64,000 bases of DNA from Isoetes taiwanensis (GCA_021234155.1 JAJEKV010000020.1:1500938-1564937), one strand, 5' to 3'. Shown: positions 45,220-56,811, counted from the stretch's first letter. Numbers and translations are program-made. Notes: generated by a model not told the origin, from the letters alone.

Positions 45220-46015
45220 ATGGCTCGCACCAAACAAACCTACAGAAGCCGTGACAGCGCCCCACACTCCCTCGATGGCGAACCTAGCAAATGGGACGCC
45301 ATGTGAAGAAGATACCGAGCACCTCCACGGCCCAAGAAGGGGAAGAGGAGCTTTCCCCACCAAAGCAGGCAGCCGACGGCACCTATCACGATGCCGAGCA
45401 GCCCCCCCCTTCGCCGGAACGCAAAGAACCGACGACCTCGCCACTTCGGGCCACGCATAACGGGCGGAAGAGCAGGAGGAAGAGCAAGTCCAAAGAGCCA
45501 GTGGATCGGCTGGCCTTCGGGCCAGGAAGAAGGGCAAAGAAAAGGTTACGAGTGGCCGTAAGAGAGGGCCAGCGAGGGAGGAAGAGGGAGCGCGAGGAGG
45601 AGCCGCGGGCGGCAGGAGCGAGGACGAAGAGAAGAACGACGGTCCCCGGCCAACCGGCCGGATAGAGGAGCTCTCCTACGGGGAGGAGGAGCACGGGAAG
45701 AAGAAGAGCAGGAGGAAGAAGAGCAGGAGGAAGGGCGGACCCAAGACCACCTTACCCAAGCAGGGCCTCGAGCCACCTAAGGTGGTGAAGAAGCGTATAT
45801 GGGCGAAGCGGGCCTTCGCTTTGAAGGAGGACCGCCTCTACCAAATACCAAGGCATACTAAGAATACCTTCGCCGGTGGGACGAGGTATAATGATTGGTA
45901 CCGCCGCAAAAAACGCCCAAATAAGATCGGGGAGGGAGGCCGGCCGCCAAAGAACTGTAGCCCAAGCCAAGCCGCCACAGCCCGAGAAGCCCAAGAAGGT
46001 CCACCATGGACCTAA
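45220..46015 (+). pseudogene. Inner element 5' reading frame with a histone H3-like N-terminus
   Basis: ATG 45220-45222 opens MARTKQTYRSRDSAPHSLDG and stops at TGA 45304-45306 after 28 codons. Overlapping frames continue with a very basic, low-complexity protein (RKSRRKSKSKEPVDR, RRAKKRLRV, EEEP runs; then PKVVKKRIWAKRAFALKEDR and TRYNDWYRRKKRPNK) to about 46015. The first seven residues equal the histone H3 tail start, MARTKQT; H3 continues ARKS, here YRS. The rest does not resemble H3. Plausible roles are a chromatin- or nucleic-acid-binding structural protein upstream of gag, or chance. Frame breaks at about 45300 and 45670-45780 leave its full form uncertain. Confidence 0.5.
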
Positions 46016-47042
46016 TTCCCCGCGACGCCTCGAAGTTTTTTCGAGATTAAGCACTTTCAACAAAGCACTAATCTCCTGATTAGGAAGGCACCATTCGAAA
46101 TGGCTCATGCGGGAGGTGATGGCGGAGTTCGCCACCGACTACGAGTGACGCCGCCACAACTCCGGGTGTTGCAAGTGGCCGCGAGGCGAGTTCACCCAGC
46201 TTGTTTGAGGAAGGGAACCTCTGCGCGATCCACGCCAAGAGGGTGACCCTCATGCCCAAGGATATCCACTTACGCCAAGTCGCATCCGCAAGGAATACCC
46301 TTGAAGATGCAATTTTGTCAAACTGATGTAATTATTAAGTTTCTATAAATATAAAATTTTGTGTAAAACTGGCCATTAATTCGAGTATGAAAATATGTTT
46401 AGGTATAAAAACATGTTTAAGTAGCTAAATAGGAAAAAAAAAAAAAAAAAAAAAAAAAAATTTAAAAAGGAACCCGAAATCGGTCCCGTCAAAAATACGC
46501 CTCAAGGCCGCGGACGCAGACCCGATCCGCGCGACGCCACCCGAATTCGCCAATTTGTACCTAATCCATGTCCAAATTAAGTAAGAAAAGTTGCTAATTA
46601 AGTTAGAATCATGCTAGAAAATCATATTAGGATCTTCTAACACCCTAAAATTTTTCCTAAAGGTTGAAATAACCCGAAACCGGGTCCCGTCGCGCCAAAT
46701 ACGTCTGCGCTCGCGAACAGACCCGATCCGCGCGACGCCACCCGATTTCGCCTGGATTTGCCTAACTTGACCAAATTTTAACCAACAAACTGCCATGTAG
46801 TGTTTCTTGCTTTGTTTTGTTTAGAATTGCACTTCATGGTAGCTCATTTGGACACCCAAGGCCATAGATTTGGAGTCTTCCCCATCAAGAACCTTTGTGC
46901 ACGGAACCCGAGGCACCCCTAGTCTATAAAAAGGGCCCTCATTTGTCATTTTCTCCCCATCAAAAGTGCTCTCAGCCCCTTTGGCGATTTTCTAGCTCCT
47001 TACTTGTTTCCATCAGCCATTTTTCATAGCCATCTCTGCTCA
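46016..47042 (+). other. Inner element spacer with A-tract and a duplicated block
   Basis: An uninterrupted run of about 27 A lies at 46434-46460. A block of about 90 bp (46468-46557) recurs at 46668-46759, sharing CAGACCCGATCCGCGCGACG and CCACCCGA. The A-tract plus duplication may mark an old insertion. No coding signal. Confidence 0.6.
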
Positions 47043-48610
47043 ATGGCACCATCAAACTTTGTTAGATGGTACAACGACTCCAATCACATCCGTGATTTTC
47101 CTGCTGAACAAGCCTTTCATGTCTTTGATCATCTCTTTGATCTCCATGCCACCCTAACCAGAACTCCTTACTACACTGACATAATCTGTCAATATGATCA
47201 GCACATTCTACCCGGGGAGGTTAGCTTGCCACCTAGGGGGGGAAATGGGTCTCCTTAGACACCCTTGCCCAAGCCATAGGTGGGGGATCCAGGGGCAAGA
47301 GTAGATTGTGGGATAGAACCAGAAACATGCCAGACTACATGACCTGTAAGCATCATAGGCATAGGTACGTCTCAAACCAGGCAGCTTTAGCCTTGTTCAT
47401 GCAGTACAGGGCAGTCAACCAACCAGGCGAGCCGTCCATTCAACCCTTGGATTTAGCTCCCCTCGACACTCGAAGGCAGCAGATAGGTATCCACGAGATC
47501 GAAACGGCGCAATACGAATACCATGGCTCCACATCAGAAACACCTAGGTTGCAGATTGAGCAGGACTATGAGGAGGAAGAGGAAGAGAACCCAAGCTGGG
47601 AGATAAGCGAGGCAAGAAGGATGGAGAGGCGTCTAGCTCAGCAGCAGGAGGTGCTAAGGCGAGACTTCGAGCCGCCAATAGGTATCACGGCCCTCACCCC
47701 AGTGATCATCGACGGTGAAGAGTATATATTCGCCACCGACGTCCTTAACCTCCCCTATTGCCAAGAGGAGAACCTCAGGATAGACGAGCTCCTAGGCCTA
47801 ATTGCACAGGAATAGGGTAGCGACTTCATCGACTATTCCTACCAGGAGATCCCAAGGGAGGTAGCCGAAGCCGACACTCCTATGCAGGGGAAACCATGTC
47901 GGATATCCAAGCATACCAGCCAGATAAGTCGATGTTTCAACAACAAAGAACCCGACATTCCGTAGGAGGAATTCCGTGAGATCCAGAAAGCAGATTGTAC
48001 AAGCCGAAGACGCGCCAAGCCCGAGTTCGACCACCCGCCCTGCTCAGAGCATGCGGAGGCATCTAGCAAAGATTAACCGAAAAATGCAAAGAACAATGTG
48101 GAGGGACTACGAAGATCTTACAAAGAATAGATATCTTCTACGGCCGGCAACCGGCGTGAAAGGCACGGAGCCACGGGCCACATAGGGGTAAATCACTAAG
48201 GTACTACCTTCCGCCCTTAGCCAAGGACGATGATAGTCTTTCACAAGGAGTTCAGCCCAAGGGGTGAAGAATCGGGCGCCCTTATAGCACTTACAGTGGT
48301 TTGGGCAAAGACGCCAAGATAGATGTCTGAATGGACCATGTTATACTCTTTAAGAGAGCAAGTAGCCCTTCACGCCCTCGACTTCGCAAGGGGGCCACCT
48401 CGTAGATGCGACTTGTCGCTGGTAGCGCAACCGCATCTGAATTACCAAAGACCACGTAGCAAGAGCATTAGAGGGAGGGTCGGCGCCCAAATAACGCAGA
48501 AACATGGGCAAGGGCACAACATTCAAGAAAATCAAGAACTTCTTCAAGCGACATCACTGATAGAAGATTTGTTTGTTAAGCTAATTAAAGCACATTGTAA
48601 CTCTTCTTAA
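47043..48610 (+). pseudogene. Inner element gag-region reading frame, N-terminal part
   Basis: ATG 47043 starts MAPSNFVRWYNDSNHIRDFP, stopping at 47256-47258. The frame from 47306 to 47815 continues with NQAALALFMQYRAVNQPGEP, an acidic EEEEEENPSWE run, a helical ARRMERRLAQQQEVLRRDFE segment and GITALTPVIIDGEEYIFATD. The last part has a counterpart in the outer element. After 47815 only broken segments remain (MRRHLAKINRKMQRTMWRDY near 48050). I do not recognise a catalogued domain. Position and conservation between two elements argue for a real structural protein. Confidence 0.6.
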
Positions 48611-49018
48611 GTATTATCATGTAGTTCATTAAGTGTACCCCTATATGCTAATTAAATATTACCATGATTTTGACTTGTAAATAAAGCTTTCATATGATTT
48701 CTTTTGTACCTAACAACAATTTAATTGTAAACAAAAATGATCATTGCCTAACTTAATAACATGTATTAATGATCAATCCTTGCAGCAAGGAACTCAAGTG
48801 CAGGATCTCAAGATCAGCACCGACCACGCAATTGGGTACCAAGGAACTTGTTTGGCAGAGAACAGGAAGACGTTGAGCAGGATATGTCACCAGAGGCAGT
48901 CAACGCAAGGTTGGTGCAGATGAGGAACAAGATGCAACACCTCATCAACTGGGCGACACCTCTCATGAATGCACAGGAAGATGGTCCTCCACCTCCACCT
49001 TGTTTTTCCCTGTGGTGA
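48611..49018 (+). other. Inner element internal spacer
   Basis: AT-rich to about 48780, then degraded coding-like sequence leading into the Ser-rich part of gag. No intact frame. Confidence 0.4.
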
Positions 49019-50150
49019 CGGTCCCCCAACAGAAGGGGAGGGCAAACTGGGGAACGCCGTGGATAGGAGAAGGAAGAGGAGAACCAAGAGTCCATCATCA
49101 TCTAGCTCCAGCTCATAAGATAGCTCTTCCAGTGAGGACAGCTCTAGCTCCGACAGTCAGTCGGGCACACCTAAAGTAAGGAAAAGAGCAAGAAAGACAG
49201 GTGACTACCAGAAAAAGGTGGATAGTGCTATGAGCAATGTGTGGAAGACAAGGAAGCTGGGCCAGTTCTCAGGGAAAGACAGATCAGGCATGGAGGCTGA
49301 AGCATGGCTTGATGAAATGGAAGAATTTGGCAACTCCTACGGTATGAAAGACAAGCATATAGGGAAAGTTGCTACAGCTAACCTTATTGGACCGGCAAGA
49401 ATCTGGTGGAAGGGATATGCTAAGTCTAACAAGCTGAAGAGGAACAATTGCAGATTTAAGACTTTCAGCAAGGCTTTCCGTAAGCACTATGTGCCAAGGT
49501 CCCATACTAGTAGACGATCCAAAGAGCTTTACAAAGTTGAATCGTGGTAGTTTATCGGGCTAAGTATATACGTAAGAATTTATGAGGCTCAGCCGCATGT
49601 TCCCGAGTCTCAGAGAGGCAAGCCGTGGATACTTACATTGAGGGGTTGAACAAAGAATATCAAGAGGCTTGTAAGAGCAATCAACCCAAGGTCAGTAGCG
49701 CAGGCCGAAGATAAAGCTATAAGTTTGGAAGAGGCACCAAAGAACTCCAAAGCAGAAAAGCAGCCAACCTTCGGGGTAAGAGTTCGTGCGAGATCGTGGA
49801 CAATATCGTAGTAAGCAATCAGCAGCCTACACCATCGTGGAGTCGCCAGCAAGGTAAGGGTCGAGCAAAGCTTTTGGGACCGTAGCCACGTAATGCATCG
49901 GGGCAAAGCCATTTAAGCCGCCTCCTAGACAAATTGGCAAGGAAAAGAGACAGAATGCATTGAGAAAAAAGCTATGTTTCAGTGCTTCCAGCCGTGGCAA
50001 TCAACACATGATTGTCCATTCGTCATGCAAATCCCTTTGGCAGAGCTTATGGATTGGGATTCCCCAACGTAAGCATGAAGACGACGCACCGCCAGAGGCC
50101 CGTGACTTCATAGATGGTGAGTGCCACATATGTGCAAACATTGAGTCGTG
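49019..50150 (+). pseudogene. Inner element gag (retrotransposon gag domain, zinc-knuckle remnant)
   Basis: A Ser-rich, basic lead (SPSSSSSSS, a stop at about 49118, then SSSSDSQSGTPKVRKRARK) runs in frame into the Retrotrans_gag fold: LGQFSGKDRSGMEAEAWLDE, MEEFGNSYGMKDKHIGKVAT, IGPARIWWKGYAKSN, FSKAFRKHYVPRS. It stops at 49548-49550. In shifted frames a CFQCFQPWQSTHDCPF segment at about 49981-50030 is a zinc-knuckle remnant in which the Gly-His of CxxCxxxGHxxxxC is lost. Gag forms the particle that packages element RNA. Confidence 0.8.
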
Positions 50151-50379
50151 ATATAGAGAATCACCGACCGCCATTGCGGGCTGATGGGATCATAGATAGT
50201 AAGCCATATGTAGTCCCATAGATACAGTAGCTCTCATAATTTTGCATCTCCTAGATTGGTCGCTCTAATGAAGAACAAGGTATTGAAGTCTAAGCCAAGG
50301 CCGTAGGGCTATGGCAAATGGCCATTCGCACACTAAGGGGAGGAGGATCACCTTTGACATAGATCTTAGTGGGGCTAAG

Positions 50380-53300
50380 TGGGGCCGATGGGAGCAGAAG
50401 TCATGGATATCGGAAGGTATGATCTTATTGTGGGAATGGAATTTTGAAGCCAGCTAAAGCAAGAATTGATTGTGACCGAACGGTCACCATGACGGCACCG
50501 ACGGCAACAAGTTGATAGTCAAAGGTAAGAAGCTAGATTCTCCCATGCAAAGTATTTCTTTGAAGCAAACAAGGAAGAGCATAGAAAGGAATAAGGTGGA
50601 CTACATCTTGAGGATGGAATCAGCTTGGGTCGCAAGCAGAGAGAAGTGACCCAAAGGGGAATCAGCTTGCCCAAAAGGCAGATAGCAAGGCTTATTTCAG
50701 AGTTCAAGGATGTATTCCCGATGAAATCCGCAGCAATGCCACCTTATAGGGGTGTAGAATGTGAGATCACATTGGCTCCGGATGATGCTAAGCCTACCAA
50801 GAAGGCACCATATAGAATGAGCACCCCAGAATTGATTGAGCTCAAGAAGCGCCTTCAAGAATTGCTTGAGCTTGGATTTATAAGAGCAAGTGTGTCTCCT
50901 TTCGGCACCTATACTCTTTGTGAAGAAGAAAGATGGGAGCTTAAGAATGTGATAGACTATCGCCACCAAATAAGCGCATCGATAAAGAATAAGTATGCAT
51001 TGCCAAGGGCGATGACCTAATGGATCAGCTACAAGGAGCAAAGGTATTCTCTAAGATTGATTTGAGATCGTGATACCATCGATAAGAATAAAAGAAGAGG
51101 ACATCCATAAGACCGCTTTAACGCCGTATGGTCATTTTGAGTTTACAAGAATGCCCTTTGATTGTCGAACGCCCCGCAACATTTATGCGCCTTTATGAAC
51201 GACATCTTCGAGACTTCTTGGATGAGTTTGTTATTGTCTTCTTCGACGATATTCTAGTCTACAAAGAAGTCCCTTGAAGAGCATTGTCAAAGATCTCAGA
51301 AAGTGTTGGAGAAGTTGAGACGCCATCGGTTGTATGGGAAGCTCTCAAAGTGCCACTTTGCAACAGGTCGAAAGGGAGTACTTGGGGCATGTAGTAACAT
51401 CCGAGGGAATCTCCACAGATCCATCTAAGATTGAGGCAATAGTTGATTGGCCACCCCAAGGAATGTAGCAGTAGTAAGAAGCTTTCTGGGTTGGCGGATA
51501 CTACGTAAAGTTCGTGGAAGGACTTTGCTAAGTGGGCGCCCCTCCGCCGGACCTCACTAAGGCCAAGAAGATTAAGGATTGGACTAGCCATTGGTTAGAG
51601 AAAGTCCAAGCTTCCTTCGAAGCTTAAAGAGGCCTTGACAACAAATCTGCTTGTTGTTCTTCCTGACCCGGTAAAGATAAGTTGGTAGCAAATGATGCGA
51701 GCAAGATAGCAACAAAGGCGCCTTTGATGCAAGAAGGAAGGGTAGTCGCCACGACTCAAAGAAGATGAACGACGCCGAAAGCAACGCTACCCAACCCATG
51801 ATCGAGCTGCTAGCCATTGTCGGGCATTGAGGATATGGAGGCATTATTTGTCGAAGGAAGTTTCGCTTAGATACCGATCACCGAGCCTTCAAGATCTTTT
51901 CACCCAGCCACCCCTCAACTTAAGGCAAAGGAGGTGGATGGAATTCCTTGAGGAGTATGATTTTGATATCATATATAAGCCCCGTAAGCTTAATGTTGTA
52001 GCAGATGCCCTCTCTAGGAGGCCATTTCGCACAAGGACGATTGTAATGCCATTTCCACTCTTTCGAAAGTGAGTTTGGTAAGAAGATTGAAGAATCCTTG
52101 CCAACCCGATGTGGACTTCAAGGAGGTGTGGGAAAGCCTCCAAGGAAGCCGTAATCGATAAGGAGCGGAAGCCTTCAAGCATTTTAAGAAGGAAGGCAAC
52201 CCGTTGTACCACAAGCATAAGTTGTGTGTGCCCGAATCTTCGTGGGTAAGGAAGTTAATTCTTCATGACACACATAACAGCCCAATAGCGGGGCATGCCG
52301 GCTTCATGAAGACCTATTTCAAGATTCAAGTAGTTACTTCGGCCAGAATGAAGAAGCGTATAGCTGCATATATTCGATTGCCGCTATGTCACAGACTTGG
52401 GCGGAGCAACTTCGGATTCCAGGTGCTTTAGAGCCATTGGGGGTGCCAAATGCAAAGTGGGAGGTCATAAGCATGGATTTCATCACAGGTCTCCCTAGAA
52501 CTCTTCGAGGCAAGGATGCATTGATGGTTGTCGTAGATAAGTTATCTAAGATGGCACATTTCGCCCTTGCAAGATCTACGTGACACCGTGATTGCATTAG
52601 ACACCCAAGTTATTTGTAAGGGAGATTTTTAGACTCCATGGCATACCTCGGGAGATAATATCTGATAGAGATTCTAAGTTCATGAGTGCCTTTTGGCAGG
52701 ATCTCTTTAGCACCATTCAGACGAAGCTCTCCATGAGTACGGCATATCATCCCCAAACAGATGGCCAGACGGAAAGGACGAATCGAATCATTGAAGACAT
52801 GCTTCGAAGCTATGTGTGGAACAAGCAGTCCAAGTGGGATGAGTACATCCACTTGGTGGAATTCGCCAATAACAATTAGCTGCAGAGTCATCTCAGATGT
52901 CTCCTTTCATGATAAATTATGGCTACCAGTGCTTAACCCCGGATACCTGGCACAATCCTGTGTCCAAGGTAGAAGTATCCCAGCAGATGTTAGGGGACAT
53001 GCAGCAGCTAGTAGAGGAAGTAAGGGGTTATTTATTGGCAGCAAGAAGTCGGCAGAAGAGTGTAGCCGACAAGCACAGGACCGTAAGGGAGTTTACGGTG
53101 GGCGATACCATTTGGTTGAAGATCAAGGTGAAGCAAGCCAAGCTGCGGATTGGGAGCTGCAAGAAGCTTGCCCCTAGGTGGGCTGGCCCGTTCAAGATTT
53201 TGGAGAGAGTGGGCTCCCAAGCCTACAAGTTGGACCTTCCAGCCCATCTTAAGGTCCACAAGGTCTTCCACGTAAGTTTATTAAAAAGGCACAATCCTAA

Positions 53301-53505
53301 CCCTGAGGAGGTTTTGGATACTCCAACCTTGTTGGAAATGACGGAGGAGCAAGTAGAAATAGTGCCTGAATTGCTTCTTGATAAGTCATTCAAGAAGACT
53401 AGGAGGTCTCAATTCCTCCAATATTTGGTTAAGGGAAGCACTTACCCGGAAGACGCCACATGGGTATTGAAGCAAGATTTGGAGAAGCAATACCCGAGTT
53501 TATGA
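50380..53505 (+). pseudogene. Inner element pol: protease end, RT, RNase H, integrase, chromodomain
   Basis: MDIGRYDLIVGMEF (about 50402-50443) is the C-terminus of the aspartic protease. RT: SKRQIARLISEFKDVFP-like block, VECEITLAPDDAKPTKKAPY, LKKRLQELLELGFIRASVSP, then a broken stretch and VIVFFDDILVY (about 51229-51261), the catalytic pair in FxDD form. RNase H end: RRWMEFLEEYDFDIIYKPRK followed by NVVADALSRR (about 51930-52020). Integrase: GHAGFMKTYFKI, KWEVISMDFITGLPRT (first Asp), IISDRDSKFMSAFWQD (second Asp), YHPQTDGQTERTNRIIEDML (Glu). The last frame 52897-53505 has DTIWLKIKVKQAKLRIGSCK and KVHKVFHVSLLKRHNPNPEE, and ends in a chromodomain, FLQYLVKGSTYPEDATWVLK. Breaks are dense at 50440-50600 and 51020-51830. 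Chromodomains steer integration to modified chromatin. Confidence 0.88.
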
Positions 53506-54409
53506 AGGAGTTTGATGGGCGAAGTCGCCTCCGACTTGGTCGACCCGACTTGCCGTGGTTAGCTAGTATGTTGTTAGTTAGTTTTGAGCCCGGGCGATGC
53601 ATTCTAGTTAGTAGGGTGCATGTGCCGTAACCTTGGATCGTGTGTGCGATGATGGGATACGCCTTTTAGGGCATTCTTTCTAGGCCACACGCACTAAAGA
53701 GGTGCGCATGACCATTAGGGTCATGTGAGTGAGGAATGAAGCATGGTGGGCGATGATGGGACATCGACGGATGATCTCTATGCCACGATGCGGGGTACGC
53801 ACACCGGGCCGTAGGAGGGTCATGGTGAAGCTTAAGCGATCATGCGCCGATGATGGGATCGCGGAGACGCCCCTAGCTGAAACCCCGGGCATGATGCAAT
53901 CGGGTGTACTCGATCCGGGGATCGTGGTACAAGGTAGCACTCGATCATGGGCAATGATGGGAGCATCTTAAATGATCCCTAAGCTCAAATCCGAAAGGGC
54001 CATGATCTTGGGCAAGGTAGGACAACCTTGAGCCAAGAGTTCTACTCAAGGAGGTAAGGGGGTGGTCCCCTAAAACCACAAATTATTAACTAAACTAACG
54101 TAATGTGCTCCTTTTGCAGGCAAGTAGAAGGAGGACCTCAACGAGGAGCCCATTACGAGAAGATAGGGGGAGCCATAATCTAGATTATGAACCCTAATAA
54201 CTCTTATAATAGTATTTTGAATTATTATAAGAAATAACTGTGTTAAGGCTATATAATTTTGTATAAGTACAAATATAGCCTAAATTTTTGACTTGAACTA
54301 ATAAAACTTGATTGCTAAACTAAACTAAAGATTATGACATGTTGTTGATGTGTTGCAGGCATAAAGTAGGTTCGTCACCTTAGCGCAATGCTGAGGACAG
54401 CATTGTCCT
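53506..54409 (+). repeat. Post-pol segment with four GATGATGGGA motifs
   Basis: The motif (G/C)C(G/A)ATGATGGGA occurs at 53645-53656, 53750-53761, 53847-53858 and 53951-53962, embedded in CATG-rich sequence. The outer element keeps all four in the same order, as TCCCATCAT on the plus strand near 36684, 36585, 36487 and 35088. Then about 400 AT-richer bases lead to the PPT. No frame is supported. Confidence 0.8.
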
Positions 54410-54422
54410 AAGGGGGGGAGAA
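54410..54422 (+). promoter_or_regulatory. Polypurine tract of the inner element
   Basis: AAGGGGGGGAGAA directly precedes the 3' LTR start TGTGACGG; it primes plus-strand synthesis. Confidence 0.93.
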
Positions 54423-56068
54423 TGTGACGGTCCAGGGGAATATACGCCATAAATACGTATATTCCTGGATCCGTCACCATACAAGTCTATCTTCATAGCC
54501 TTGTAGACCATAGATTGTGGCACTAGGGGGCATGGCTAAGTTATTCTCATAACTTAGCCAACCATAGGTTAAGCCATTATCCACGTGGCCTTAACCTATT
54601 GGGGCACCGCCACACAGGACTCATCCGATTGGTGCCACGTGGCATCCTAGGTGGACCTAACTTATATAGGCATAAACCCTAACCCTAGACCTCTTTCCAG
54701 CCCTAGCACCCAGAGACTCACCTACTGCTCGAAACCCCGCTTTGAACATCGCTCGCTAGGGCATAGGCTGGTGCAGCAGCCCCAGCAGGGTAGACTCGTT
54801 CTTGGAGTAGGAACGGCAGCTTGTGAGTCGAAGACCATGGAGGCGCCCGGATCTGGAGGGAGAGCATCAGGAGCAGGTATGTAGGATAGTAGTTGTGAGA
54901 GCTCATCTGGGACTAGCATTCCGTGATGTGCTAGTATTTTGTATCTAGAGTAGAGCCATCCTAGAACCCATATTCAACATCTTGAACCCTAATCAAGGAA
55001 CCCTAACTATTAGTTAGTTGTATGATTAGGTTAAGATGTTCTTCTTATGATTATTCTCATGATGTGATGATTATGTGATGATGGTTGATCATGTTTGCTC
55101 CTCCCGATTGGGAAGGGGGTAGAGACCTAGAGCCATATGTAGTATGCTCCTAGAGTAGACCCCCTTAGTTCCCATTAGTTAAGCGGCTCGTGCATAGGAG
55201 CCCACCGTGCTATCGAGGCTATGATATGACTCCAAAGACCACATAACGGGGCTAGAGGGAATGTGGAGGGAGGATCCCCGCCGAGTGGGGGGGCTTCGGG
55301 GATCCCATAGCGGGCTAGGCTTATGGTCGGTCACTTCGCGTGGGCCGGCATGAGTCCGACACCTCCCCGGGCAATGGTGTTGCCACTGCCTCGAGAGCTG
55401 CAAGTGTTGGCTTGGCTCTCGCTTTGGGGGTTCGGGCGGGTACGAATCGCGGTGTCGCCACGGGTTCTCTAGCCTGCACGCACCACTAGACCACTCGGAA
55501 GGGGAGATGCAACCCTTCCCGCCTCATCGGACCGGGGAGATGCAACCTGGAGCAGTCCCGATGGGTGATGCCATGGGATTGCGTATCCGGAAGGCTAGAG
55601 TCATGCCAGAGCCTGATTTAGCCCATCTGCAAAGTATGCACAGGAGGGGCGGATGGAGTGGTCAACCCTAGCCATTGTTCTAAGCCAGCCCTCGCCATTG
55701 CCATGACTCGGTCTGCTCTATCTTGAGGCCTAGCCGGTCAGTCATCCTCCTTATGAGTCTGAGCCGGGGTAGGAGCTCTCCTGTTTTATGGTTTGTGATT
55801 ATCATCTTTGCATTGGTATATGTGTGGTGCACTACCCTTCGAGGTAGTATTTGTATATGTTTTATGCTAGTTCTGACGTGTTATCGCTTCCGCTGTTATA
55901 GGAGCCCATAGGGGAAGGGCGCGCAAGACACCTTCGTGTTCCCTCCCCGCACTAAGGGTCACCTCAGAGTGCGGGGTAGACGAAGGGCCCGTGCGGCTGT
56001 AGAGCCGGATGGGGGATTTCCTGCCGAGTGTACGGCTGGGCGCCGTATGTTTAGCAGGGAGCGTCACA
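54423..56068 (+). repeat. Inner element 3' LTR (1,646 bp)
   Basis: Pairs with 43012-44655. Ends TGTGACGG and GCGTCACA. Hairpin, both G-boxes, TATA and telo-box are present. Differences from the 5' LTR are few in the first 700 bp, but many short indels occur at 55170-55560 and 55915-56030. Confidence 0.93.
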
Positions 56069-56073
56069 TCTAA

Positions 56074-56811
56074 TCTAGGAGCATACTACATATGGCTCTA
56101 GGTCTCTACCCCCCTTCCCAATACAAGAGGAGCAAACATGATCAACCATCATCACATAATCATCATATCATGAGAATAATCATAAGAAGAACATCTTAAC
56201 CTAATCATACAAATCTAACTAATGGTTTAGGGTTCATTGATTAGGGTTCAAGATGTTGAATACGGGTTCTAGGATGACTCTACTCTAGATACAAGATACT
56301 AGCACATCTGGAATGCTAATTCCAGATGAGCTATCACAACTACTACCCTACATACCTTCCTCCTGAAGCTCTCCCTCCAGATCCGTGTGCCTCCATGGTC
56401 TTCGACTCACGTGATGCTGCTCTTGCTCCAAGAACGAGTCTACCCTACGGGGGCTGCTGCACCAGTCTATGCCACAGCAGACGATGTTCGAAACGGGGTT
56501 TCGAACGAGTAGATGAGTCTCTGGGTGCTAGGGCTGGAAAGAGGCCTAGGGTTAGGGTTCCAGCCTATATAAGTTAGGTCCACCTAGGATGCCACGTGGC
56601 ACCAATCGGGTGAGTCCTGGGTGGCGGTGCCCAATAGGTTAAGGCCACGTGGATAATGGTCTTAACCTATGGTTGGCTAAGTTAGGTGAATAACTTGGCC
56701 ATGCCCCCTAGTGCCACAATCTATGGTATACAAGGCTATGAAGATAGACTTGTATAGTGACGGATCCAGGAATATACGTATTTATGGCGTATATTCCCCT
56801 GGACCGTCACA
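56074..56811 (-). repeat. Outer element 5' LTR, second piece
   Basis: Continues the LTR broken at 43006 after the TSD. It aligns with 33892-34629 of the other outer LTR. Both G-boxes are intact here (CCACGTGG at 56592-56599 and 56645-56652). Ends at CCGTCACA 56811, followed by the outer TSD GTTGC. Confidence 0.9.

Larger units (their letters stand above)
43012..56068 (+). mobile_element. Inner LTR retrotransposon (Ty3/gypsy chromovirus, about 13.06 kb)
   Basis: Complete structure: 5' LTR 43012-44655, PBS 44657-44668, internal region, PPT 54410-54422, 3' LTR 54423-56068, target duplication TCTAA at 43007-43011 and 56069-56073. It inserted into the 5' LTR of a relative of the same family, in opposite orientation. 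The internal order gag, protease remnant, RT, RNase H, integrase, chromodomain is that of plant chromoviruses, but the leader (2.4 kb before gag) and the 0.9-kb segment after pol are unusually long. All reading frames carry small indels or stops. Confidence 0.93.
32980..56811 (-). mobile_element. Outer LTR retrotransposon (Ty3/gypsy chromovirus-like), minus orientation
   Basis: Begins TGTGACGCTCCC and ends CCGTCACA, with target duplication GTTGC at 32975-32979 and 56812-56816. On the minus strand its 5' LTR is the right one (56811-56074 joined to 43006-41803 once the inner element is removed), its 3' LTR is 34629-32980, and the PPT is next to 34630. Internal remnants of gag (about 41.0-40.7 kb) and pol (about 39.0-36.8 kb) read on the minus strand and match the inner element at protein level. 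No PBS was seen next to its 5' LTR, where the LTR end and leader are altered near 41803. It carries a hAT-like element, a MITE and the inner LTR element. Dead. Confidence 0.9.

Noticed and set aside
53680-53940. Minus-strand frame in the post-pol segment
   Set aside because: Anti-sense of a conserved non-coding segment; no family match.
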